Position numbers and translations under genes: made by a program. The notes below the pieces were generated by a model. The model made no database searches. It worked only from the letters and a program-made list of their open reading frames with translations, and was not told the origin of the DNA. DNA of 64,000 nt from an uncultured Aquimarina sp. (lineage in GTDB: Bacteria; Bacteroidota; Bacteroidia; Flavobacteriales; Flavobacteriaceae), in contig CANMLG010000019.1 in the NCBI GenBank assembly GCA_947498765.1, forward strand, positions 1 to 64,000, read 5' to 3'. Below, piece by piece: positions 45,253 through 55,888 of this stretch; position 1 is the stretch's first letter, and each line of letters starts with the position of its first letter.

Positions 45253-45746
45253 AAGACAGTTTATTAAGATTAGTTAATTGAGCATTTATTTACTTTTTAT
45301 CAAAATTCACAATCTTTAAAAAGATTATTTAAAAACACTTACTATTATGCAAATATTTTAACTTGACACAAAAAATAAATTTTTAATCGATATTTTTTTA
45401 TATTTTAAGTGTACTAAATTAAGTAATTACTTTAATAATTATCTTCTTTGTTTTATTAAAGAATTATTAAAAAATTCCTCTATTTTAAATTACCTCTAAA
45501 AGCAAAAATTTTTGATTATAAATACTAAAATTTACATATTAACCTAAGAAAGCCTCATAATACATACTAAAGTGATTAATCAATAAAAAAATTCAATTTT
45601 AAAAGGTTTTTTATTGAAATTAATAAAATAAAATATTTAATAACTAACTTGTTAACAGCTTAATATTATACTTATTTATGACACAGCGAAGTTTATATAG
45701 GCACCTATTAAAAATAAATTTAAAAAAACCTGTAAATTAAGAACAA
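45253..45746. other. 494-bp AT-rich divergent region
   Basis: The region separates the small secreted protein gene (minus) and the NTF2-like lipoprotein gene (plus). It is extremely AT-rich. I see no gene, RNA or strong promoter match. Confidence 0.4.
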
Positions 45747-46727
45747 ATGGCACAAAAAATAATAAAACTTACTCTAGCTTCAATTTTAATTACAGTAGCT
45801 TCTTGTAAAAAAAATAAAACTGATACTAAAATTGAAAAAAATACTGTAGTTGAAAAAGTAGAAACACCAAATATGGAAAATATCCAAACATTTAACTCCG
45901 AAAAAACGATCAAATCTCATTTGGCCAAAACACAATATTACCGTTGGTATCAATTATACGAAAGAGAAATGAGTACTAAACGAATTGCTAATCAAATGGA
46001 TTTGTTTACTGATAATATTATTATAGAAAGTGCTAGTGGCACTATGGAAGGAAAAGAAAATTACCCAAAAAGATTAGATATATATAAAGGATGGAAAAAC
46101 GCTCACCACGTACAAAATGTAACATTTACTACCGATAAAGATGGTAATGAACAACTAATAGCAGATATTAGGTATCAAAATATACAACCCGATGGTAAAA
46201 AGGCTAATTATACACTGGATTATATAATGGATTTTGAAGGTTTTTCTAATAAATTACCCAAATTAACTAAAGTAAAAATTAAACCAACTGGTACTACTGA
46301 TGACACCTTTAAAGATTCCTACCCAAACAATCGAGTGAATTCATTTATGTACTATTGGTTAGCTAATATGGAACAGTTAGATGGTAATATAACTCCTTTT
46401 AAAGAACTTCTTACTGATGATTTTGAATTAAATTTTACTTCGGGACAAGTTAATAATATCGAAGATTTTGAAAAATGGTTAAACAACGCTCCAAAGCAAT
46501 TAAATCAAAGTAGTCACCACCCAAAAGATTTAACTATTGAAGTGGTTAATGAGACAACCTATATTGTTTCGGTAGTTTTTGATTGGTTTGGTATAGCCAA
46601 AAATGGTCAAAAAATGAAAGCAATTACACAACACAATTGGATTATTGTTGACAATATAAATGAACGATTTGCAAGAATTAAAAAAATGGATGTCGGCTTA
46701 ATTGAACCATTTTCTGTAGTAAAGTAA
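45747..46727 (+). CDS. Lipoprotein with two NTF2/SnoaL-like domains
   Basis: A 326-residue lipoprotein with lipobox TVASC (Cys20) and a Lys/Glu-rich spacer. Two tandem SnoaL/NTF2-like halves follow. The first (about residues 58-180) has YYRWYQLYEREMSTKRIANQMDLFTDNIIIESASGTMEGKENYPKRL. The second (about 195-322) has FMYYWLANMEQLDGNITPFKELLTDDFELNFTSGQVNNIEDFEKWL and ends with HNWIIVDNINERFARIKKMDV. Both halves have the helical start followed by F-x-x-N/D-x-x-x-E and late beta strands of this fold. No catalytic residues can be named. It is a single gene with its own terminator. Confidence 0.72.
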   Translation: MAQKIIKLTLASILITVASCKKNKTDTKIEKNTVVEKVETPNMENIQTFNSEKTIKSHLAKTQYYRWYQLYEREMSTKRIANQMDLFTDNIIIESASGTMEGKENYPKRLDIYKGWKNAHHVQNVTFTTDKDGNEQLIADIRYQNIQPDGKKANYTLDYIMDFEGFSNKLPKLTKVKIKPTGTTDDTFKDSYPNNRVNSFMYYWLANMEQLDGNITPFKELLTDDFELNFTSGQVNNIEDFEKWLNNAPKQLNQSSHHPKDLTIEVVNETTYIVSVVFDWFGIAKNGQKMKAITQHNWIIVDNINERFARIKKMDVGLIEPFSVVK

Positions 46728-46747
46728 ACTCATTTAATAATCTATAT

Positions 46748-46780
46748 AAAAAAAGCTATCCGTTGTGGATAGCTTTTTTT
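46748..46780 (+). terminator. Terminator after the NTF2-like lipoprotein gene
   Basis: AAAAAAGCTATCC pairs with GGATAGCTTTTTT around GTTGT, ending in seven T. A-runs on the other side also allow use by the converging ferredoxin gene. Confidence 0.85.
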
Positions 46781-46809
46781 GTACTGCTAGTACTATAAAT
46801 GCATATTGT

Positions 46810-47172
<363 letters not shown>

Positions 47173-47188
47173 CTAATATTTAAACAAT

Positions 47189-47542
47189 TTATGCTGAATG
47201 CATAAATGATTGTTTTCTTAATAATTCTTCTTCAGTTTCTACATTATCTTCATCTGGTAAGCAACAATCAACAGGGCAAACTGCTGCACACTGTGGTTCA
47301 TCATGAAAACCTACACACTCCGTACATTTATCAGGAGCTATAAAATAATAATCCTCATTTAATGGCTCTTGCTCTTCATCAGAGTTAACGGATTTACCAT
47401 TTGGCAAAACTATGTCTCCTTCTAAATCTGTTCCTTCAGAATAATTCCAACTTGCACCTTCCGAATAAATCGCGTTATTAGGACATTCAGGTTCACATGC
47501 GCCACAGTTTATACAATCAGGAGTAACAATTATAATTGCCAT
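47189..47542 (-). CDS. 4Fe-4S dicluster ferredoxin (copy 1)
   Basis: A 117-residue paralogue of the following gene: [13 protein letters not shown] (Cys10, 13, 16, 20) and [22 protein letters not shown] hold the two clusters. One extra residue near the N terminus and scattered substitutions separate the copies. Both start with the same 5' context (ATAAGCTCTTTTTTATTCTAA on the plus strand just upstream), which indicates a recent tandem duplication including the leader. It is divergent from the acyl-CoA reductase gene, an arrangement I recall as common in flavobacteria. Confidence 0.92.
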   Translation of the reverse strand: MAIIIVTPDCINCGACEPECPNNAIYSEGASWNYSEGTDLEGDIVLPNGKSVNSDEEQEPLNEDYYFIAPDKCTECVGFHDEPQCAAVCPVDCCLPDEDNVETEEELLRKQSFMHSA

Positions 47543-47606
47543 AAGCTCTTTTTTATTCTAAATTTGTACAAAAATAACGCCAAACATTTTTAAAAACAAA
47601 TTGCGC

Positions 47607-48668
47607 ATGACTTTAAATGATAGAATTATTGCTTTTTCAGAATTAGGTAATTTTTTAGGCCAATTTAGTGAAGAGGCTACTACTCAAAAAGTAGATGTAT
47701 TATATAATGACGAATTCTTTGATTTATTTAAGTCTTTATGCCAAGGAGCTCAACATAAAAATGGATGGTTTTTACCTGAACAGGTGTATTTTGCCGCACA
47801 ACAATGGGCAAAGGCATTAACTAAAAGTAATTTAGCCAATTGGACAGATAGCTATAATTTTTCTAACAGTAATAAACCAAAAACAGTTGGTATTATTATG
47901 GCAGGAAATATCCCTTTAGTTGGTTTTCATGACCTGCTTTGTATTTTAATAAGTGGACATAAAGTGCTCATAAAACCTTCATCAAATGATACTAAATTAA
48001 TTACTACAATTTGTAATTATTTAATAAAGACAAATACTGAATTTAGTAATCTTATACTTTTTACTGAAGGAAAACTAGAAAATTACGATGCAATTATTGC
48101 TACAGGCAGCAATAATACAGCTCGTTATTTTGAGTACTATTTTAAAAGTAAACCACATATTATTCGTAAAAATAGAAATTCTATTGCCGTATTAACAGGT
48201 AATGAAACTAAAAACGAACTCATAGCCTTAGGCGAAGATATTTTTAGATATTATGGCTTAGGATGTCGAAGTGTTTCAAAATTATTTGTTCCTAAAAATT
48301 ATGACTTTGACTTATTTTTTAATGCCATGTTTATTTATCAAGACTTAATAAAACAAGAAAAATACACCAATAATTATGATTATAATAAGGCGGTTTATTT
48401 AATGAGTCAATTCAAATTATTAGATAATGGCTTCCTTATTTTAAAAGAAGATAAAAGCTATAGTTCACCTATTTCGAGCTTATTTTATGAACATTATGAA
48501 CATTATACTGAATTAAACACTAAATTTATTGATGATGACGAACATATACAATGTATTGTCAACTACCCTGAAAGCACTAAAAATGTTGAATTTGGAAACA
48601 CTCAAACTCCAATGCTAAGTGACTATGCTGATGGGATTGATACTATTGATTTTTTGTTGAAAATTTAA
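47607..48668 (+). CDS. Acyl-CoA reductase (LuxC-like) family protein
   Basis: Starting at ATG 47607 (the frame is also open from TTG 47601), the 353-residue protein resembles the LuxC/acyl-CoA reductase family of the aldehyde dehydrogenase superfamily. Visible features are VGIIMAGNIPLVGFHDLLCILISGHKVLIKPS (nucleotide and acyl-CoA region), IATGSNNTARYFEYYF, and GLGCRSVSKLF with the candidate catalytic cysteine near residue 219. The family reduces acyl-CoA or acyl-thioesters to aldehydes with NADPH. Its role in Bacteroidota is not established. It is divergent from two ferredoxin genes and upstream of serC. Confidence 0.85.
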   Translation: MTLNDRIIAFSELGNFLGQFSEEATTQKVDVLYNDEFFDLFKSLCQGAQHKNGWFLPEQVYFAAQQWAKALTKSNLANWTDSYNFSNSNKPKTVGIIMAGNIPLVGFHDLLCILISGHKVLIKPSSNDTKLITTICNYLIKTNTEFSNLILFTEGKLENYDAIIATGSNNTARYFEYYFKSKPHIIRKNRNSIAVLTGNETKNELIALGEDIFRYYGLGCRSVSKLFVPKNYDFDLFFNAMFIYQDLIKQEKYTNNYDYNKAVYLMSQFKLLDNGFLILKEDKSYSSPISSLFYEHYEHYTELNTKFIDDDEHIQCIVNYPESTKNVEFGNTQTPMLSDYADGIDTIDFLLKI

Positions 48669-48798
48669 AATATAAATCTGTTTAAATTCATTGTAAAAAC
48701 AAAGATTATTAAGACATTTGTAGCTTGATAGAAATTAAAATATACTGTTTGCAATTTTAAGCAGTAAAACATAATATATTGTTACTAAGTTTACATTT

Positions 48799-49863
48799 AT
48801 GAAAAAACATAATTTTAGTGCCGGACCTTGTATTTTACCACAAGAAGTTTTTCAAAAAGCATCGCAAGCTGTTTTAGATTTTAATAATTCTGGTCTTTCT
48901 ATTTTAGAAATTTCTCACCGTAGTAAGGACTTTGTAGACGTTATGGAAAATGCCAGAGAATTGGCTCTTGAATTACTAGGCTTACAAGGAAAAGGTTATA
49001 AAGCCTTATTTTTACAAGGAGGTGCAAGTACACAATTTTTAATGGTGGCTTATAACCTACTTAAAGGAAAAGCCGGTTATGTTAATACAGGTTCATGGAG
49101 TGACAAAGCAGTTAAAGAAGCAAAATTATTTGGTGAAGTGGTTGAATTAGCGTCATCAAAAGACGCTAACTTTAAATACATTCCTAAAGGCTATAATATT
49201 CCTGATGGTTTAGACTATGTTCATATGACTAGTAATAACACCATTTTTGGAACACAAATAAAAGATTTCCCTACTACTGATGCACCTTTAATATGTGATA
49301 TGAGTAGTGATATTTTTTCACGAGTATTAGATTTTTCTAAATTCGGATTAATTTACGCTGGTGCTCAAAAAAATATGGGACCTGCAGGAACTACTTTAGT
49401 AGTGATACGTGAAGATATTTTACATGAAATTGGTCGTAAAATTCCTTCAATGTTAGATTACAAGATACATTTAAGCAAAGGATCTATGTTTAATACTCCA
49501 CCTGTATACTCTATATATGTTTCTATGCTTACTATGGAATGGCTAAAAGCCAAAGGTGGTATTGCTGCTATTGAAGAAGAAAATGAAAAAAAGGCAAAAC
49601 TTATTTATTCGGAAATTGATTTAAATCCATTATTCGAAGGATTTGCTGCCAAAGAAGACCGCTCTAATATGAATGCAACCTTTAATTTAACTAATGGCGA
49701 CCTTAAGGAAACTTTTGAAACTATGTTAAAAGAAGGCGGTATTAATGGAGCTAACGGACATCGTAGTGTTGGCGGGTACCGAGCTAGTATATACAATGCC
49801 ATGACTATGGAAGGTGTTGGCGCACTTGTTGACATTATGAGCGATCTTGAAAGAAAAGCTTAA
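48799..49863 (+). CDS. serC: Phosphoserine aminotransferase
   Basis: A 354-residue PLP enzyme that converts 3-phosphohydroxypyruvate and glutamate to phosphoserine. It starts MKKHNFSAGPCILP, with the substrate-binding SAGP. It contains HRSKDF, FLQGGASTQF, NNTIFGTQ and the PLP lysine in YAGAQKNMGPAG (Lys191), and ends with GGYRASIYNAM. All are conserved in SerC. The next gene downstream encodes the preceding pathway enzyme (serA-like), 110 bp away, so the two form a serine biosynthesis unit. Length is normal. Confidence 0.96.
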   Translation: MKKHNFSAGPCILPQEVFQKASQAVLDFNNSGLSILEISHRSKDFVDVMENARELALELLGLQGKGYKALFLQGGASTQFLMVAYNLLKGKAGYVNTGSWSDKAVKEAKLFGEVVELASSKDANFKYIPKGYNIPDGLDYVHMTSNNTIFGTQIKDFPTTDAPLICDMSSDIFSRVLDFSKFGLIYAGAQKNMGPAGTTLVVIREDILHEIGRKIPSMLDYKIHLSKGSMFNTPPVYSIYVSMLTMEWLKAKGGIAAIEEENEKKAKLIYSEIDLNPLFEGFAAKEDRSNMNATFNLTNGDLKETFETMLKEGGINGANGHRSVGGYRASIYNAMTMEGVGALVDIMSDLERKA

Positions 49864-49973
49864 GTATACTTCATATTCCCGCTGTAGCGGGAATACGTTT
49901 TTATATAAAGATTAGAAAAACAATAAATCATCTATTTCTGCACCTAGCAGAACAATTTAAATTACATTCCTAA

Positions 49974-50924
49974 ATGAAAATCTTAGCAAACGACGGAATC
50001 TCACAAAGCGGAATAGACGCTTTAGAAAAAGCTGGTTTTGAGGTATCAACAACTACTGTTGCACAAGAACAACTAGTAAATCATATTAACGAAAATAATA
50101 TTGTAGCTTTATTAGTGCGTAGTGCTACTAAAGTCCGCACAGATATTATTGATAACTGCCCTAGTTTAAAAATTATTGGACGTGGTGGTGTTGGTATGGA
50201 TAATATTGATGTTGAGTACGCTCGCGAAAAAGGATTATCAGTAATCAATACTCCCGCAGCTTCTTCTGAATCTGTTGCCGAATTAGTTTTTGCTCACCTT
50301 TATGGTAGTGTTCGTTTTTTATATGACGCTAATAGAAATATGCCTTTAGATGGCGAAACTAAATTTGGAAAACTTAAAAAAGCCTATGCAAAAGGTGTTG
50401 AACTTAAAGGAAAAACTTTAGGTGTTATTGGTTTTGGTCGTATTGGTCAAGCTACCGCTCGTATAGCTCTTGGTGTAGGCATGAAAGTAATTTACTTTGA
50501 CCCTTTTACTACTGAAGCTGCTATTGAAGTAGGTTTTTTTGACGGACAATCTGTAACATTCAACTTAAAAAGTGTTAGTAAAGAAGACGTATTAAAACAA
50601 GCTGACTTTGTTACCTTACACGTACCTGCTCAAAAAGAATATGTAATTGGTAAAGCAGAATTTGATTTAATGAAAGATGGTTCTGGAATTGTTAATGCAG
50701 CACGTGGTGGTGTAATTGACGAGGTTGCTTTAGTTGAAGCTCTAGAAAGTGGTAAATTAGCTTTTGCTGGCTTAGATACTTTTGAAAATGAGCCTACTCC
50801 TGCTATTAAACTATTAATGCATGATAAAATTTCATTAACACCACATATTGGAGCTGCTACAAATGAAGCTCAAGACCGTATAGGTGTTGAATTGGCTACT
50901 CAAATTTCAGAAATTTTAAAGTAA
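49974..50924 (+). CDS. serA: D-3-phosphoglycerate dehydrogenase-like 2-hydroxyacid dehydrogenase
   Basis: A 316-residue NAD-dependent D-2-hydroxyacid dehydrogenase. NAD site GFGRIGQATARIA (about residues 148-160), catalytic Arg in NAARGGVIDE, Glu in FENEP, and His in LTPHIGAATNEAQ are present. It lacks the C-terminal ACT or ASB regulatory domains of long SerA enzymes, so serine feedback through those domains is absent. Its position right after serC makes it the probable 3-phosphoglycerate dehydrogenase, first enzyme of serine synthesis. A long hairpin terminator follows. Confidence 0.88.
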   Translation: MKILANDGISQSGIDALEKAGFEVSTTTVAQEQLVNHINENNIVALLVRSATKVRTDIIDNCPSLKIIGRGGVGMDNIDVEYAREKGLSVINTPAASSESVAELVFAHLYGSVRFLYDANRNMPLDGETKFGKLKKAYAKGVELKGKTLGVIGFGRIGQATARIALGVGMKVIYFDPFTTEAAIEVGFFDGQSVTFNLKSVSKEDVLKQADFVTLHVPAQKEYVIGKAEFDLMKDGSGIVNAARGGVIDEVALVEALESGKLAFAGLDTFENEPTPAIKLLMHDKISLTPHIGAATNEAQDRIGVELATQISEILK

Positions 50925-50957
50925 TTTCAATAAAAGAACCTATAGCAAGGTACTTAT

Positions 50958-51006
50958 AAAAAAAGCGCTAGATGTATATTTTTAATACATCTAACGCTTT
51001 TTTTAT
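50958..51006 (+). terminator. Terminator after the serA-like gene
   Basis: AAAAAAGCG and TAGATGTAT pair with ATACATCTA and CGCTTTTTT, one mismatch between the halves, followed by T-rich sequence. Confidence 0.85.
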
Positions 51007-51030
51007 AGCTACACTCTTCTAAAAACAAAA

Positions 51031-51059
51031 AAAAGACCAACTAAAACAGTTGATCTTTT
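51031..51059 (-). terminator. glyA terminator
   Basis: AAAAGACCAACT pairs with AGTTGATCTTTT with one mismatch, 22 bp past the glyA stop. On the minus strand the stem is followed by T-rich DNA. Confidence 0.75.
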
Positions 51060-51080
51060 AAATACCTTTGCAAAAGAATT

Positions 51081-52355
51081 TTAAGCCACAAACAATGGAC
51101 GTCCAGACATCATTGCATTAACTTTTTCCTTTACTTTATTTAATACCGCTTCATTTTCTGTATTTTCAATTACTTCATCAATTAAATCAATTACAGTTTT
51201 AAAGTCTTCTTCTTTTAATCCTCGTGTGGTAGCAGCAGCAACCCCAATACGAATACCCGATGTTATAAATGGAGATTTATCATCAAAAGGAACCATATTT
51301 TTATTTACTGTAATATCAGCAACACCTAAAGCCTCTTCTGCTACTTTACCTGATACATTTTTACTACGTAAATCAACCAACATCATATGATTATCAGTCC
51401 CATTTGAAATTACTTTATATCCTTTGGATACCAATGCTTCAGCAGCAACTTTTGCATTTTTTTGTACTTGAATACAATATTCCTTAAATTTTGGATCTAA
51501 AGCTTCTCCAAAAGCAATAGCCTTAGCTGCAATTACATGCTCCAAAGGCCCTCCTTGATTACCAGGAAAAACGGCACTATTTAGCATCGAAGACATTTTA
51601 CGTAATTTCCCACTTTTAAGCGTAATCCCTTGAGGGTTATCAAAATCTTTACCCATTAAAATCAGTCCTCCACGTGGACCTCTCAAGGTTTTATGAGTTG
51701 TTGTTGTAACAATATGACAGTGCTCAATTGGACTCTGTAATAAACCCGAAGCAATTAAACCTGCAGGATGTGCCATATCTGCTAATAAAATAGCATTTAC
51801 GCTGTCAGCGATTTCACGAAAACGCTTATAATCTATTTCTCTAGAATAAGCAGAAGCACCTGCTATAATTAATTTTGGCTGTTCCTTTTCTGCAATTTCT
51901 TGAATTTTATCATAATTTAACTCCCCAGTCTCCTCTTCAACTCCATAAAAACTTGGAGTATATAATTTACCCGAAAAGTTAACCGACGATCCGTGTGTTA
52001 AATGACCTCCATGCGACAAATCAAAACCTAAAATTTTATCCCCCGGATTAATCGTTGCTGCAAAAACAGCCGTATTTGCCTGTGATCCTGAATGTGGTTG
52101 TACATTAGCATAAGTAGATCCAAACAATTCATTAGCTCTATCTATAGCAATTTGCTCCACTATATCAACAACTTCACAACCTCCATAATACCTTTTACCT
52201 GGGTATCCTTCTGCATATTTATTTGTTAATACTGAACCTTGAGCTTCCATTACCTGGTCACTCACAAAGTTTTCTGAGGCAATTAGTTCCAAACCTTTTA
52301 ATTGGCGTTTATTTTCCTGCTCAATTAGGTCAAAAATTCGTTGATCGCGTTGCAT
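51081..52355 (-). CDS. glyA: Serine hydroxymethyltransferase
   Basis: A PLP enzyme that interconverts serine and glycine with tetrahydrofolate, feeding one-carbon metabolism. The frame is open from 52403, but the conserved N terminus begins at the ATG 52355 ([18 protein letters not shown]), giving 424 residues. [45 protein letters not shown] and the PLP lysine in [14 protein letters not shown] (Lys222) are intact. A -7-like TATTTTTG on the minus strand (plus 52381-52388) lies just upstream. It converges with the serC-serA unit, so serine synthesis and its use for glycine are side by side. Confidence 0.96.
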   Translation of the reverse strand: MQRDQRIFDLIEQENKRQLKGLELIASENFVSDQVMEAQGSVLTNKYAEGYPGKRYYGGCEVVDIVEQIAIDRANELFGSTYANVQPHSGSQANTAVFAATINPGDKILGFDLSHGGHLTHGSSVNFSGKLYTPSFYGVEEETGELNYDKIQEIAEKEQPKLIIAGASAYSREIDYKRFREIADSVNAILLADMAHPAGLIASGLLQSPIEHCHIVTTTTHKTLRGPRGGLILMGKDFDNPQGITLKSGKLRKMSSMLNSAVFPGNQGGPLEHVIAAKAIAFGEALDPKFKEYCIQVQKNAKVAAEALVSKGYKVISNGTDNHMMLVDLRSKNVSGKVAEEALGVADITVNKNMVPFDDKSPFITSGIRIGVAAATTRGLKEEDFKTVIDLIDEVIENTENEAVLNKVKEKVNAMMSGRPLFVA

Positions 52356-52750
52356 TGAATGTTCTTTAAAATTGAAAGTGCAAAAATAAACATTCATTTT
52401 CAATACATCACCCTTTATAAATCAAAAAATAAATATTTAATTACTTAATAATTAATCCAATCAATTAAAAAAAAGAAAACTTATAAATTGATATTTTAAA
52501 ATTCGAAAATTAATATCTATAAATTCATTTTTAGCATTCAAAACGCACTAAAATTTAAACTTCATTACTGATACTTTTAAATTACTAAAACATTAGAGCT
52601 GTGAGTAGTTAAAAAAATAAAATGAAAAAAAATTCCTACAATTATCTAAAAATCAACACTTAACACTTCAACAAAAGAAATAGGCTATTATTCCTATAAA
52701 GAAACAACAATATTCGTCATATATTTAGACCAAAATTTAAATAATTTGAT
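52356..52750. other. Divergent AT-rich region between glyA and the SPOR gene
   Basis: About 395 bp without a gene. It contains minus-strand TATTTTTG (plus 52381-52388) as a glyA -7 candidate and plus-strand TATATTTA at 52720-52727 as a -7 candidate for the SPOR-domain gene. Nothing else recognisable. Confidence 0.45.
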
Positions 52751-53350
52751 ATGACCCAAATAGATCAAATTGAGTTAAATAACTTAAAGCATAAAGCTCA
52801 AAGTACTTTTGAAGAAAATAAAAAATTGAAGAAGCAAAGAACAATTCTAGCTAGTATAGCTGGCCTATTATTCTTATTTTTTTTAGGGAGTATTATTTAT
52901 TTTTCAAAAACATCTATTACTCAAAACAATTTAGAAGAAAAGGGCTTAACACTCATTTCTTCTAAAGAATACAAAGACCTAATTAATTTTAAACATGGTG
53001 TTGTTGAACAAAAATTAATTGAGGAAGAAAACAAAGAAGAATTAGACAGCTTGGTTACTGAAGAAGCAACTGAACAAGAAGAAATTGAAAGACCTAGTAT
53101 TGATGATAAAGTTATTTACGCCATACAAATTGGTGCTTTAGATGAAAAAAGTATTTCATTGTACACTGATACTTTTCCTCAATTTAAAGAATTTCATGTA
53201 GAAGAATTTTATAAATACACAGTAGGCGCATTTGAAAGTTTAGAAGAAGCCCAAATTTTCAGAAGAGAAGTTGTCAATCTAGGATTTGAAGATGCATTTA
53301 TAGGATCGTACCAAAACGGAGAACGTATACGCATTGAAGAAGCCTATTAA
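52751..53350 (+). CDS. Single-span membrane protein with a C-terminal SPOR domain
   Basis: A 199-residue protein: cytoplasmic coiled coil (QIELNNLKHKAQSTFEENKKLKK), one transmembrane helix at about residues 32-50 (TILASIAGLLFLFFLGSIIYF), an acidic linker, and a C-terminal SPOR domain (VIYAIQIGALDEKSISLYTDTFPQFKEF then FYKYTVGAFESLEEAQIFRREVVNLGFEDAFIGSY). SPOR domains bind denuded peptidoglycan at division sites, so this is a likely septum-located protein. The last strand with GERIRIEEAY is typical. It is a single gene with its own terminator. Confidence 0.85.
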   Translation: MTQIDQIELNNLKHKAQSTFEENKKLKKQRTILASIAGLLFLFFLGSIIYFSKTSITQNNLEEKGLTLISSKEYKDLINFKHGVVEQKLIEEENKEELDSLVTEEATEQEEIERPSIDDKVIYAIQIGALDEKSISLYTDTFPQFKEFHVEEFYKYTVGAFESLEEAQIFRREVVNLGFEDAFIGSYQNGERIRIEEAY

Positions 53351-53366
53351 ACTAATTCTACAAGAA

Positions 53367-53408
53367 ATAAAAAAGCTCCATTTTTAATATAAATGGAGCT
53401 TTTTTTTA
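53367..53408. terminator. Shared terminator of the SPOR gene and ilvN
   Basis: AAAAAAGCTCCATTT pairs with AAATGGAGCTTTTTT around a short AT loop. T-runs follow on the plus strand and A-runs precede, so it can serve both converging transcripts. Confidence 0.88.
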
Positions 53409-53424
53409 AAAATAAAACGATTTT

Positions 53425-53958
53425 CTATTCGTCAAAATCTTTTAAAATATCTGAAATATTCATCACTTCTTTACTAACAGCAATACGTCCAGAGCGCACA
53501 AATTGCAGTAGTCCAAAAGGTTTTAATGCTGAATATAATGCTTCAGTTTCTATACGTCTTCCTGTTTTTGAAATTACAAAAAACTTCTTATTAACCGTTA
53601 CTATAGATGCTCCACTACGCTTTATAATATTTTGAATTTGAGGCTCATCAAACAATAAGCCAGAAGCAACTTTATACAAAGCTGTTTCTTGTGATATTGT
53701 TTCAGTATCTGTATGATAAAAAGCTTTAATTACCTCTATTTGCTTTTCAATTTGACCTACAATTTTTTTGACCTTCTCCTCTGTCATTTTTACCAAAATT
53801 GTAAAACGATACACATCCTCTATTTCAGATTCTGAAGCTGTCATGGACAACAAATTAACATGTCGTTTCAAAAAAATTGCCGATATTCGGTTTACTAAAC
53901 CAATATTGTTTTCTGTATATACCGAAATGGTAAAATAATGTTTATTTTCTTCTTCCAT
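53425..53958 (-). CDS. ilvN: Acetolactate synthase small (regulatory) subunit
   Basis: A 177-residue regulatory subunit. An N-terminal ACT domain (HYFTISVYTENNIGLVNRISAIFLKRHVNLLSMTASESE), which carries the valine-binding site in the family, is followed by a second small ALS_ss_C-like domain (LYKVASGLLFDEP ... IKRSGASIVTVNKKFFVISKTGRRIETEALYSAL). It increases IlvB activity and confers feedback inhibition by branched-chain amino acids. It is the last gene of the ilvD-ilvB-ilvN unit, 90 bp after ilvB. ilvC, often next in Bacteroidota, is not present here. Confidence 0.94.
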   Translation of the reverse strand: MEEENKHYFTISVYTENNIGLVNRISAIFLKRHVNLLSMTASESEIEDVYRFTILVKMTEEKVKKIVGQIEKQIEVIKAFYHTDTETISQETALYKVASGLLFDEPQIQNIIKRSGASIVTVNKKFFVISKTGRRIETEALYSALKPFGLLQFVRSGRIAVSKEVMNISDILKDFDE

Positions 53959-54048
53959 TTGTAATTAAACTACCTCAAGTTATATTGAGTTATTAATTTT
54001 TCAACTATTTATTTAAAAGATAAAGTCTTATAAAACTCATAAAATGAG

Positions 54049-55749
54049 TTAGCTTAATCTTATATCAGAAACCGAAGCTCCTGTAGGTATCATTGGAAAA
54101 ACATTATTTTCCTTTTCAACACATACTTCCAAAAAGTAAGGGCCATCAGTTTCTAGCATTGTTTTAACCGCATCTGCTAAATTAGCACGCTCAGTTACAC
54201 GTTGCGCAGGAATATGATAACCTTCAGCAATTTTTACAAAATCAGGATTTGTCATTTCAGTTGACGCATAACGATTTTCAAAGAAAAGCTCTTGCCATTG
54301 ACGCACCATTCCTAAAAATTCATTATTCAATATTACTATTTTAACCCCTGTTTTATTTTGAAAAATAGTTCCTAATTCCTGAATAGTCATTTGATATCCT
54401 CCATCTCCAATAACAGCTATTACTTGTCGATCAGGCGCTCCCATTTTAGCTCCTATAGCTGCAGGCAAAGCAAATCCCATAGTTCCTAAACCTCCAGAGG
54501 TCACATTACTTTTTGATTTCTCAAATTGAGCATAACGAATAGCCATCATCTGATGCTGTCCAACATCAGTAACAATTACAGCATCTCCTTTTGTAACCTC
54601 GTTAATATTACGAATTACCTCCCCCATACTCATACCCTCTTTTGAAGGGTACAATTCTTCTTGAATTACTTTTTCTTGCTCTATCTTATCAAAAGCTTTG
54701 AACTCACCTAACCATGCTTCATGCTTTTTCTCTTCGAGTAACGGCAAAATATCAGCAAGCGTAGTTTTAACACTTCCCATTACGGCTACTTCAGCATCTA
54801 CATTTTTATTAACCTCTGCAGGGTCAATTTCAAAATGTACTACTTTAGCCTGCTTTGCATAAGTCGATAAATCACCCGTTACACGATCATCGAAACGCAT
54901 CCCTATAGCAATAAGTACATCACATTCGTTAGTTAACTTATTGGGACCATAATTACCGTGCATACCTACCATACCCACATTTAAATTATGTGCAGTTGGT
55001 AATGCTGATACTCCTAAAATAGTCCATGCTGCAGGAATTCCTGATTTTTCAACAAATGCTTTAAATTCTGCTTCTGCTTCTCCTAAAATCACTCCTTGTC
55101 CCCATACAATCATAGGTTTTTGGGCTGCATTAATAATTGCAGCAGCTTCTTTTACTGTTTTAGGATCCGTTTTTGGGATTGCTTTATAACTACGTACCCC
55201 TTTACATTTTTCATAACTAAAATCAAACTCAGCAAACTGAGCATCTTTGGTTATATCGACTAACACTGGTCCTGGCCTACCAGAACGTGCAATATAAAAT
55301 GCTTTCGCCATTACAGATGGAATATCTTCAGCTTTTGTTACCTGAATATTCCATTTAGTTACTGGCGTTGAAATTCCAATAATATCTGTTTCTTGAAATG
55401 CGTCAGAACCCAGTAAATGTGACCCTACTTGTCCTGTAATACAAACCATTGGAGTTGAATCAATTTGAGCATCAGCAATACCTGTGACCAAATTAGTAGC
55501 TCCAGGACCCGAAGTTGCTATAGCAACTCCAACCCTTCCACTTGTACGTGCATAACCTTGCGCTGCATGGGTTGCTCCTTGCTCATGACGTGTTAATATA
55601 TGTGTAAGCTTATCTTGATACTTATAAAGCTCATCGTATACAGGCATAATTGCTCCACCTGGATACCCATAGATTAGATCTACTCCTTCTTCTAATAAGC
55701 AACGGATTACCGCTTCTGCTCCAGTTATACGTTCTGTTGTTTTACTCAT
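54049..55749 (-). CDS. ilvB: Acetolactate synthase large catalytic subunit
   Basis: A 566-residue ThDP- and FAD-dependent enzyme that condenses two pyruvates, or pyruvate with 2-oxobutyrate, in valine/leucine and isoleucine synthesis. The catalytic Glu is in RHEQGATHAAQGYAR (Glu56). The ThDP-binding motif starts GDGGYQMTIQELGTIFQN and ends with ILNN. The FAD region includes GMHGNYGPNKLTNECDVLIAIGMRFDDRVTG. It is complete, with no truncation. It stands between ilvD and ilvN with spacers of 139 and 90 bp, and is probably expressed with them. Confidence 0.96.
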   Translation of the reverse strand: MSKTTERITGAEAVIRCLLEEGVDLIYGYPGGAIMPVYDELYKYQDKLTHILTRHEQGATHAAQGYARTSGRVGVAIATSGPGATNLVTGIADAQIDSTPMVCITGQVGSHLLGSDAFQETDIIGISTPVTKWNIQVTKAEDIPSVMAKAFYIARSGRPGPVLVDITKDAQFAEFDFSYEKCKGVRSYKAIPKTDPKTVKEAAAIINAAQKPMIVWGQGVILGEAEAEFKAFVEKSGIPAAWTILGVSALPTAHNLNVGMVGMHGNYGPNKLTNECDVLIAIGMRFDDRVTGDLSTYAKQAKVVHFEIDPAEVNKNVDAEVAVMGSVKTTLADILPLLEEKKHEAWLGEFKAFDKIEQEKVIQEELYPSKEGMSMGEVIRNINEVTKGDAVIVTDVGQHQMMAIRYAQFEKSKSNVTSGGLGTMGFALPAAIGAKMGAPDRQVIAVIGDGGYQMTIQELGTIFQNKTGVKIVILNNEFLGMVRQWQELFFENRYASTEMTNPDFVKIAEGYHIPAQRVTERANLADAVKTMLETDGPYFLEVCVEKENNVFPMIPTGASVSDIRLS

Positions 55750-55888
55750 TTTTTTAGCTTTTGGCTGTTAGCTTTTAGCTTTATTTTTCAGAATTTTCTA
55801 TCGAATCTGAAAATTTAATTATTTAAAAGTCATCTATTTAATTATTATTAAACTGATAAACTTATATTCTCTATCTCTAATTAAAATA

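Noticed and set aside
55750-55800. AGCTTTT-like repeat before ilvB
   Set aside because: Short degenerate AT-rich repetition around the ilvB start; no symmetry or spacing suggesting a regulatory site.
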